NCBI GenBank assembly: GCA_001776335.1
Contig: MFAZ01000028.1
Coordinates: 1-5,533, forward strand
Source of the DNA: Candidatus Curtissbacteria bacterium RIFCSPHIGHO2_01_FULL_41_11
GTDB taxonomy: Bacteria; Patescibacteriota; Microgenomatia; Curtissbacterales; GWA2-41-24
Length of the DNA: 5,533 nucleotides
Direction of reading: 5' to 3'
The position numbers and the translations under genes are program-made. The notes beneath the pieces were generated by a model that was not told the origin of the DNA, made no database searches, and worked only from the letters and a program-made list of their open reading frames with translations. This document shows positions 1 to 4,617 of this stretch, piece after piece (the first letter of the stretch is position 1; every line of letters starts with the position of its first letter).

Positions 1-553
1 CCCGCTCTCTGTCTACAACCAATCTCAAAGCAACCGATTGAACTCTTCCTGCAGAAAGTCCGCTTTTAACTTTCTTCCACAAAAGTGGCGAAAGTTTGTA
101 ACCCACTAGTCTGTCCAAAACACGTCTGGCCTGTTGCGCTTCCACCAAATCGTCGTCAATTTTGCGGGAATGAGAAAAAGCGTCAAGTACCGCGTCTTTG
201 GTTATTTCATGAAATACGACCCGGCTGTATTTCGGATTCTTCAGCTTCCCTTTCTCGCTTATCACTTGCAACAAATTCCAGGCGATCGCCTCGCCCTCGC
301 GGTCCGGATCGGTCGCAAGAATTAAATGCTCGGCACGAGCCGCATCCTTTGCCATGGCGTTTATGGCTTTGATTTTTTCCTTGGGTATCACATACTTCGG
401 CTCAAAACCATGCTCGACATCTACCCCAAATTCCCCACGCGGCAAATCCCTCACATGCCCCATTGATGCGGTGATTTCATAATCTTTTCCCAAAAATTGG
501 GAAAGTGTCCTTGCTTTTGTCGGACTTTCCACAATTACTAAATTTTTCGACAT
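1..553 (-). CDS. topA: DNA topoisomerase I, N-terminal part (runs off the left edge)
   Basis: This is the first 184 codons of a type IA topoisomerase, the enzyme that relaxes negatively supercoiled DNA by a single-strand break and strand passage. The TOPRIM domain is clear: the VESPTKA motif puts the catalytic Glu at residue 9, GHVRDLP is at 32-38, and the metal-binding DPDREGE is at 82-88 (D82, D84, E86). Further on, RRVLDRLVGYKLSP (143-156) and GLSAGRVQSVA (165-175) are family hallmarks. The active-site tyrosine region lies beyond the window, so completeness cannot be judged. The ATG at 553-551 has a good Shine-Dalgarno (AAAGGA, then five bases), and the protein starts as the family does. 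In many bacteria topA directly follows dprA. Here both share a strand, but a divergent HAD gene sits between them. On the minus strand a TTGACA at 594-589 may be its -35, with no convincing -10. Confidence 0.97.
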   Translation of the reverse strand, partial: MSKNLVIVESPTKARTLSQFLGKDYEITASMGHVRDLPRGEFGVDVEHGFEPKYVIPKEKIKAINAMAKDAARAEHLILATDPDREGEAIAWNLLQVISEKGKLKNPKYSRVVFHEITKDAVLDAFSHSRKIDDDLVEAQQARRVLDRLVGYKLSPLLWKKVKSGLSAGRVQSVALRLVVDRER

Positions 554-587
554 ACTTGTCCTTTACTGTCTATCTTTTTTACCATGC

Positions 588-616
588 TTGTCAATAGCAA
601 CCTCTTAAAAGATAAT
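588..616 (+). promoter_or_regulatory. Candidate sigma70-type promoter for the HAD gene, sharing its -35 with the divergent topA side
   Basis: TTGTCA at 588-593 and GATAAT at 611-616 are separated by 17 bases. Each matches five of six bases of the sigma70 consensus. Transcription would start near 622-624, giving a leader of about 20 bases before the ATG at 642. No strong Shine-Dalgarno is visible. The same bases read on the other strand give TTGACA (594-589) facing topA, so the two divergent genes may have overlapping -35 elements. The topA -10 is poor, so only the HAD-side promoter is offered with any weight. Confidence 0.45.
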
Positions 617-641
617 AACCAATAGTTATAAAAAACTAAGA

Positions 642-1310
642 ATGATCAAACTCGTCGCCTTTGACTGGAACGGAACATTGTTTGCCGACACAAAAGCGGT
701 ACTTGAATCTGTTAACGAAGTTCAGAAAGCCTTCAGTCTTGAAGTTCTTACTTTGAAAAGGTTCCGTGATACAACACAGGTTCCAATCAGCGAATTTTAC
801 TCGGCAAACGGTATGGATTTTGAGACATTAGCGAATCCACACCAAATTTCGTCAATCTTTCACCCGACTTATGAGAAAAAGGCTGTCAAAATTAGAACCA
901 GACAAAATACCAAATTAGTGCTTGCTTGGCTTGAAGAAAATAAAATTGAAAGGGTAATAATAAGCAATCATGTGGATGAAATGATTGACCTTCAATTAAA
1001 TAGATTAAAAATCAAAAAGTACTTTTCTACACTGCTTGCAAACCCAAAAAGAGATTTCGCCATAAGAAAAAGGACTAAAAGAAAAAGGCTAGAAAGATAT
1101 GCGAAAGAAAAAGGCATCAGTTTTGCTGAAATTCTAGTAGTTGGTGATGCGCTCGAAGAAATTGAAATTGCGAAAGAAATTGGCACTCTTAGTGTGGCAA
1201 TTACAGACGGACATTGTTCAACCAAACGTCTAAAAGCCGCCAAACCGGACTACCTAATTTCCGATTTAGGAAATTTAATAAACATCATCAGAGATATCAA
1301 TACGATTTAA
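642..1310 (+). CDS. HAD-superfamily hydrolase (phosphoglycolate phosphatase-like)
   Basis: This 222-residue cytoplasmic protein is probably a small-molecule phosphatase; the substrate cannot be told from sequence. HAD motif I is FDWNGTL at 7-13 with the nucleophile Asp8. Motif II is IISNH with Ser108. Motif III is a lysine in the basic stretch 143-149 (K143 or K146, judged by spacing). Motif IV is VVGDALEE with Asp169 and Glu173 as metal ligands. A helical cap with little obvious homology fills roughly 15-95. The second motif I residue is Asn10 rather than the Asp usual in phosphatases, although DWNGTL occurs in a recognised branch of HAD proteins. It is the only plus-strand gene here. It ends 38 bp from the convergent dprA stop and diverges from topA, so it interrupts what is often a dprA-topA pair. 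No terminator was found in the 38-bp gap. Confidence 0.88.
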   Translation: MIKLVAFDWNGTLFADTKAVLESVNEVQKAFSLEVLTLKRFRDTTQVPISEFYSANGMDFETLANPHQISSIFHPTYEKKAVKIRTRQNTKLVLAWLEENKIERVIISNHVDEMIDLQLNRLKIKKYFSTLLANPKRDFAIRKRTKRKRLERYAKEKGISFAEILVVGDALEEIEIAKEIGTLSVAITDGHCSTKRLKAAKPDYLISDLGNLINIIRDINTI

Positions 1311-1348
1311 ATACCTTTGACTCTTTTGAAACTTTTGAGGCCTTTGTA

Positions 1349-2440
1349 TCAGGCCCCCCAAATTCCCGAACCATAATTTTTAACAAACCCTTTCATCTCC
1401 ATCAGGGAAAGTGCTGCCGAAACTTTTTCAATCGCCATCCCGCTTTCTCTGACAATTAAATCAACGTGTTTCGTCTGAGAATCCAATAAATCCAATATCC
1501 TCTTTTCAGTTTTATCCAAGTTTCCAGATTCATGTTTAGTGTTTCTTGTTTCCAGTTGCCTTTGCTTCCTTTCGATATCCAAAACCAGCAGGATATCGCT
1601 CGCTTCTGTTGTCGGGTGAACTCCTTCTTTAATCAAATTATTTGTTCCCCCGCTCATCTTGGAATTTATCGGTCCGGGTACGGCAAAAACTTCACGCCCC
1701 TGCTCTGCTGCTTGTCCGGCAGTAATCAAAGATCCGGAATCCACAGCTGCTTCGGTTACCAAAACTCCGAGCGATAAACCGGATATTATTCTGTTTCTCG
1801 CAGGAAAATTGGAAGGAACGGAAGGAAATCCCAGCGGAAACTCGGAAACAACCGCGCCAGACGAAGCAATTTGCTCGGCAAGTCCCCTGTTTTCCGGCGG
1901 ATAAATTAAATCTACTCCACAGCCCAAAACTGCAATAGTTCTGCCGCCTGCTTCAAGCGCTGCTTTGTGTGCAACACTATCGATCCCGCGCGCCAAACCG
2001 CTCACAATTGTCAATCCCGCTGCAACCAGATCAAAAACCAATTTCTCGGTTACTTGTCTTCCATAAACAGTTGCGAATCTCGCACCCACCACGGCAATCG
2101 CAAGATCATCAGACGCCAAAATGCTTCCTTTATAATATATTACCGGTGGAGCATCGGAAACGGACCTCAAATTCGCCGGATAATCTCGATCAATCAGGCT
2201 TACAACTTTAATCCCCCGTTCATAAACAGTTTCAAGATATATTTTTGGATCAACTTTTGTACGAAATTCCAAAATCGCCTCGCATGTTTTTGCGTCAACC
2301 TTCAACTTGTTAATTTTCTCGCTATCTGATTCCCAAAATTTTTTAAGAGTTTTGAAATGTTTTAGAAGATAATTAAATGTAGCAGTCCCGACACCGGGGA
2401 TTGCAGAAGTCGCAACCCAATAGGCTAACTCTTTATTCAT
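1349..2440 (-). CDS. dprA: DNA processing protein DprA (Smf)
   Basis: DprA binds incoming single-stranded DNA during natural transformation and loads RecA on it; it acts in the cytoplasm. This 363-residue protein is of normal length. An N-terminal helix-hairpin-helix region includes IPGVGTATFNYL (14-25). The Rossmann-like DNA-binding domain carries AIAVVGAR (114-121), SGLARGIDSVAHKAAL (147-162), VLGCGVDLIYPPENR (171-185), FPARNRIISGLS (212-223), the SGSLITA segment (235-241) and EQGREVFAVPG (246-256). A poorly conserved linker (about 289-307) leads to a winged-helix DprA C-terminal domain (308-363). The ATG at 2440-2438 fits the family start, but no Shine-Dalgarno precedes it; 26 bp upstream begins a REP palindrome, then the transposase stop. 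This suggests the native leader was displaced. Its first 29 codons are duplicated at 3961-4047. Stop is TGA. Confidence 0.98.
   Translation of the reverse strand: MNKELAYWVATSAIPGVGTATFNYLLKHFKTLKKFWESDSEKINKLKVDAKTCEAILEFRTKVDPKIYLETVYERGIKVVSLIDRDYPANLRSVSDAPPVIYYKGSILASDDLAIAVVGARFATVYGRQVTEKLVFDLVAAGLTIVSGLARGIDSVAHKAALEAGGRTIAVLGCGVDLIYPPENRGLAEQIASSGAVVSEFPLGFPSVPSNFPARNRIISGLSLGVLVTEAAVDSGSLITAGQAAEQGREVFAVPGPINSKMSGGTNNLIKEGVHPTTEASDILLVLDIERKQRQLETRNTKHESGNLDKTEKRILDLLDSQTKHVDLIVRESGMAIEKVSAALSLMEMKGFVKNYGSGIWGA
1520..1555 (-). repeat. Short internal repeat coding for the DprA interdomain linker
   Basis: The octamer GTTTCCAG (plus strand) occurs at 1520-1527 and 1548-1555 and bounds a stretch of GTTT-type units. 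On the coding strand the interval reads as repeated GAAAC-like words and encodes exactly residues 296-307 of DprA (LETRNTKHESGN). This falls between the Rossmann domain and the winged helix, a place that tolerates insertion. It looks like a simple low-complexity repeat captured in frame. Whether it is part of a genome-wide repeat family cannot be seen from one window. Confidence 0.4.
2354..2440 (-). repeat. Long direct repeat, copy A: 5' end of the intact dprA
   Basis: These 87 bases align without gaps to 3961-4047 at a constant offset of 1607, with 75 identical positions. The core 2360-2420 has only two mismatches in 61 bases. The 12 differences cluster at the two ends. The repeat holds codons 1-29 of dprA. 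The pair bounds the transposase, the unknown gene and the palindromic repeats, and marks the edges of the insertion-duplication. Confidence 0.92.
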
Positions 2441-2465
2441 AGATTATGCTGTCAACACAGCCCTT

Positions 2466-2489
2466 ACAGGGTGCAACCCTGTTATAGGG
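2466..2489 (-). repeat. REP-like palindromic repeat, copy 1
   Basis: A perfect palindrome with 7-bp arms and a GCA loop (ACAGGGT at 2466-2472, ACCCTGT at 2476-2482) is followed by a second small hairpin, CCCT at 2477-2480 pairing with AGGG at 2486-2489. The 22 bases 2468-2489 are identical to 3143-3164. The transposase stop codon abuts this copy directly, and the dprA start lies 26 bp to its left. Such repeats are the usual substrates of REP-associated tyrosine transposases. It could also form a hairpin in the dprA leader. Confidence 0.8.
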
Positions 2490-3107
2490 TTAATCAATAG
2501 TTAGATCCGCAAGTTCCCCTTTCGAGTCCAAAGCGTAATCCTCGACAAAAGATCTGTATGATGAATGCCCAATTCTATCCGCGTTATTTTTATCGTTAAA
2601 AAAATTAAGCACGAAAGTAGTTTCTAGCCATGAGACCTTATGTTCACCCACATAAAATTTATAACTCGAGTATGGATAATTTTCCCAATCTTTTATAAAA
2701 CTTCTTGGGTTTAAATGAATATAGCGAGAAATGTGTAAAAATTGCGGATCTGATTCAATAAGCGCTGCTTTATAAATTCCCTGAAAAATTGTCCCTGACT
2801 TTTCATACTTTTTATTAAAAAACATAGCGTAACACGTACTCACCGCTCTCATCAATTTTGTTATACCATTTCTACTCAACTGCAATACAAAAAGATGAAA
2901 GTGATTTGGCATTAAACAAAAAGCTAAGAGTTTTACTTCCTTTGCCATAGAGTGTTGAGAACTAGGATCCAAATATTTCTCTAAATAATGAAGAAAGACC
3001 TTATAATCTTCTGGGTCAATGAAAATTTCGTTTTTCCCCGTACCACGATTGTAAATGTGATAATAACCGTTCTCTAAGTAAATTTTAACAGAATTTTTTG
3101 CGGGCAT
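2490..3107 (-). CDS. REP-associated tyrosine transposase (IS200-like HUH/Y1 family)
   Basis: This 205-residue protein is a single-strand DNA endonuclease/transposase of the RAYT group, which nicks palindromic REP sequences through a tyrosine-DNA link. The family start NSVKIYLENGYYHIYNRG is at 5-22. The HUH metal site is in LMPNHFHLFV (65-74) with His69 and His71. The likely catalytic tyrosine is Tyr93 in TCYAMFFNKKY, followed by the usual SGTIFQGIYKA. The downstream markers YIHLNPRS (129-136) and YPYSSYKFYVG (144-154) are also typical, and length is normal, so it may be active. I prefer the ATG at 3107-3105, since the protein then begins like its relatives. A TTG at 3143 would add 12 residues and touch repeat copy 2. 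No good Shine-Dalgarno supports either. REP copies abut its stop and lie 35 bp upstream of its start, which ties enzyme to substrate. Confidence 0.94.
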   Translation of the reverse strand: MPAKNSVKIYLENGYYHIYNRGTGKNEIFIDPEDYKVFLHYLEKYLDPSSQHSMAKEVKLLAFCLMPNHFHLFVLQLSRNGITKLMRAVSTCYAMFFNKKYEKSGTIFQGIYKAALIESDPQFLHISRYIHLNPRSFIKDWENYPYSSYKFYVGEHKVSWLETTFVLNFFNDKNNADRIGHSSYRSFVEDYALDSKGELADLTID

Positions 3108-3141
3108 TGCGCTAACGATAATCCTATCAGGACAATACGTC

Positions 3142-3164
3142 AAGGGTGCAACCCTGTTATAGGG
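3142..3164 (-). repeat. REP-like palindromic repeat, copy 2
   Basis: Bases 3143-3164 repeat copy 1 exactly over 22 bp, in the same orientation: the 13-bp palindrome AGGGTGCAACCCT, then GTTATAGGG. The stop codon and final bases of the upstream unknown gene (3157-3164) lie inside this repeat. The transposase start lies just beyond it. Copies 1 and 2 therefore flank the transposase gene as direct repeats, so recombination between them would remove 675 bp. Confidence 0.8.
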
Positions 3165-3837
3165 ATTTTTGTTGTACTTGTGACAAGGCTTTTACTGCTA
3201 TCTCGACAACCAAAACTTTTAAATCCTCTGGAGATAATCCTTGTAGCCCTCTTAATAAACCCCTAACCGTTGCCCTGTCTCTACGGGCATGCGAAGCGGA
3301 AGATCTTATAACCCAAAAGTTTGCTGCATCTTCACTGATAACGCCTTCTTGTACCAAAAGATTTTTCTTATAGATTCTACCCTCTTCAAAAATTGCGTGT
3401 CTTTCTAAAATCCATGCTTTAACCCTGCGCTTGGTAATCTTATCCCAGCCGGACTTGTCTGCACGTTCCAAAGCATGGTGGCTTATATCCATAACATCAA
3501 AATCTCCGAACGAACTAACAGTTTCGCCTGTCAACGCACCCCAGCCCATTTCTAGCGCACGAAATTCATTCATTGTTCTTGCCGAGTCTAAAACAGAATA
3601 TGCTTCTGGACTTGCATGGATTCCGACCATCCAATCTCCTTTACTAAAAACGCCAAAGCCCGTGGTTTGGTATTCATCTAAAGTAATTGAAAGCCCACTT
3701 TGACTTAAATGTCGAGCAAGAACTAATTTTGGGTCTAAGCCTATTTTTTTTACATGTGCCCAAGATCTTCCGATTTCTAAAACCCTTGGTCTTTCTTGTT
3801 CAATAATGCCATTCACTGTGGAGGAATTAAAACACAC
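3157..3837 (-). CDS. Hypothetical protein, unrecognised, next to the transposase
   Basis: I do not recognise this 226-residue ORF. It has no signal peptide or membrane segment and looks cytoplasmic, with mixed secondary structure in the first half and mainly helix in the second. Visible features are a Trp/Gly-rich middle (FSKGDWMVGIHASPEAY 64-80; MGWGALTGE 97-105), DISHHALERADKSGWDKI (117-134) with a His-His pair, a basic stretch TKRRVKAWILERH (135-147), and an Arg/Ser-rich RSSASHARRDRATVR (178-192) followed by a Leu-rich amphipathic end. The frame opens at an in-frame TGA just upstream. The first start is GTG at 3837 and a second GTG is at 3816; neither has a Shine-Dalgarno, so the start is uncertain. 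Its last three codons overlap REP copy 2, so the original C-terminus may have been replaced. It precedes the transposase by about 50 bp and may be cargo. The long, compositionally ordinary frame supports a real gene. Confidence 0.6.
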   Translation of the reverse strand: MCFNSSTVNGIIEQERPRVLEIGRSWAHVKKIGLDPKLVLARHLSQSGLSITLDEYQTTGFGVFSKGDWMVGIHASPEAYSVLDSARTMNEFRALEMGWGALTGETVSSFGDFDVMDISHHALERADKSGWDKITKRRVKAWILERHAIFEEGRIYKKNLLVQEGVISEDAANFWVIRSSASHARRDRATVRGLLRGLQGLSPEDLKVLVVEIAVKALSQVQQKSL

Positions 3838-3894
3838 TAAATATCAATATGCAACTTCAATAAATCGCAACTGCCGCAAAGACCAATTTCAATA

Positions 3895-4047
3895 TTAGCC
3901 TATTCCAACAATACTAAAAGGGTGCAACCCTCCTATAGGCTTGAACCCTCCTATAGGCTTGAAGCATTTTAGAAGATAATTAAATGTAGCAATCCCGACA
4001 CCTGGGATTGCAGAAGTCGCAACCCAAAAAGGCAGATCTTTATTCAC
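3895..4047 (-). pseudogene. dprA: dprA 5' remnant, truncated and fused to REP-derived codons
   Basis: Read from the GTG at 4047-4045, the frame gives NKDLPFWVATSAIPGVG and continues to about residue 30, closely matching the start of the intact DprA at 2440. It then runs into a tandem REP copy that is translated as KPIGG FKPIGG LHPF and ends at TAA (3897-3895) after 50 residues. It keeps only part of the helix-hairpin-helix region and lacks the Rossmann and winged-helix domains, so it cannot work as DprA. An in-frame GTG at 4068 overlaps the IMP cyclohydrolase stop by one base (TAGTG), which hints that the ancestral dprA was translationally coupled to that gene. The words GTGAATAA appear at both candidate starts, 21 bases apart. 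This is most simply the scar of the original dprA locus. Confidence 0.85.
3918..3961 (-). repeat. REP-like repeat, copy 3, with an 18-bp tandem duplication
   Basis: The palindrome AGGGTGCAACCCT (3919-3931) is shared with copies 1 and 2. It is followed by two 18-bp tandem units (3926-3943 and 3944-3961) differing by no base; each contains AACCCT and the 8-bp palindrome CCTATAGG (3932-3939, 3950-3957). This variant has CCTATAGG where the other copies have a CCCT/AGGG hairpin over GTTATAGGG. The repeat starts exactly where similarity to dprA stops, so it marks the junction of the truncation. Confidence 0.75.
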
Positions 4048-4067
4048 AGAAAAGCTCTGCTTATTCA

Positions 4068-4616
4068 CTAAAACAATTTTGCCTCAAGTGCACATCTCTC
4101 TGCAACAAATTTAAGAGCAGCTTTTGCCTGCTTCTTTCTAAATTCCAAAGACGTTGCCCCGTTATTCTTTCGAAGTTCACTGGCCAAATCAAAAATGCTC
4201 ATCTTATCAAACGCCAGCGCAACGTTTTTATAATTTTTAATAGCCCCGCGAATAACTGCCTGCCCGCCAACGTCCATCGTCTGGGGAAAATCCTTTTCGT
4301 TTGGTGCATATAAATCAACAATAATTATGTCGTAAGGTTCCAAATTCATCTTTTTGAGTTCCCTCAAATGTGAGGACTCGGATCTGTCTGCAAGCACTCT
4401 GACAAAATTTCCCCTGTCCAGACTTTTAATTCTTCCGGAAAAGTCAAAGCCTGCAACAATTGAAGTTGCGGTATACCCTTTTTGTTTCAGATGCTTTACA
4501 GTTCCCTCTGTCCCCCAGAATCTGACTTTGCCGATCGAAAGTACAGGCAAAACTGCATCCAGACTGGATTTATCAAAAACAGCCGCAAATATATTTTTTA
4601 CAGGAATCTGGTCCAT
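4068..4616 (-). CDS. purH: Stand-alone IMP cyclohydrolase (MGS-like domain of PurH), divergent
   Basis: This 182-residue protein corresponds to the N-terminal MGS-like domain of bifunctional PurH, which closes FAICAR to IMP in the last step of purine synthesis. Aligning by eye: FWGTEGTVKHLKQKGY (33-48) stands for the STGGT phosphate-binding turn, GRIKSL (61-66) for GRVKTL, PYDIIIVDLYAP (94-105) for IDLVVVNLYPF, and MDVGGQAVIRGAIKN (114-128) for IDIGGPAMVRAAAKN. The residues matching the human ATIC catalytic set are present: Lys64, Asp115 and Lys127, with the right 12-residue spacing. The LHP and HGGIL elements are not conserved (LDRGNFVRVLADR instead). I choose ATG 4616, one base past the upstream gene's TAA (TAACATG); a GTG at 4640 would overlap it by 23 bp. 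The adjacent stop and start imply translational coupling to the formyltransferase ORF. Assignment is firm at domain level, less so for activity. Confidence 0.85.
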   Translation of the reverse strand: MDQIPVKNIFAAVFDKSSLDAVLPVLSIGKVRFWGTEGTVKHLKQKGYTATSIVAGFDFSGRIKSLDRGNFVRVLADRSESSHLRELKKMNLEPYDIIIVDLYAPNEKDFPQTMDVGGQAVIRGAIKNYKNVALAFDKMSIFDLASELRKNNGATSLEFRKKQAKAALKFVAERCALEAKLF

Positions 4617-4617
4617 G

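Larger units (their letters stand above)
2441..3960 (-). mobile_element. Insert of about 1.5 kb between two dprA 5' copies (transposase, unknown gene, REP-like repeats)
   Basis: The segment between the two dprA direct repeats holds a HUH/Y1 transposase gene, an unrecognised gene and three sites of one palindromic repeat family. Both genes run on the minus strand. The limits are defined by where the dprA duplication begins and ends, not by recognised element termini. Whether the whole segment moved as one unit, or a small RAYT element entered an existing insertion, is not decided by the sequence. The minimal RAYT unit, one repeat plus gene, would be about 675 bp (the spacing between repeat copies 1 and 2). 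Confidence 0.55.

Noticed and set aside
1339..1355. Possible terminator hairpin, GGCCT and AGGCC over a 7-base loop, between HAD and dprA
   Set aside because: The stem is only five pairs and no T-run follows on either strand, so it is not supported as an intrinsic terminator.
2466..3961. Repeats spaced along the region as a possible CRISPR array
   Set aside because: The copies are palindromic, only three, separated by genes rather than uniform spacers, and associated with a RAYT gene. They fit REP elements, not CRISPR.
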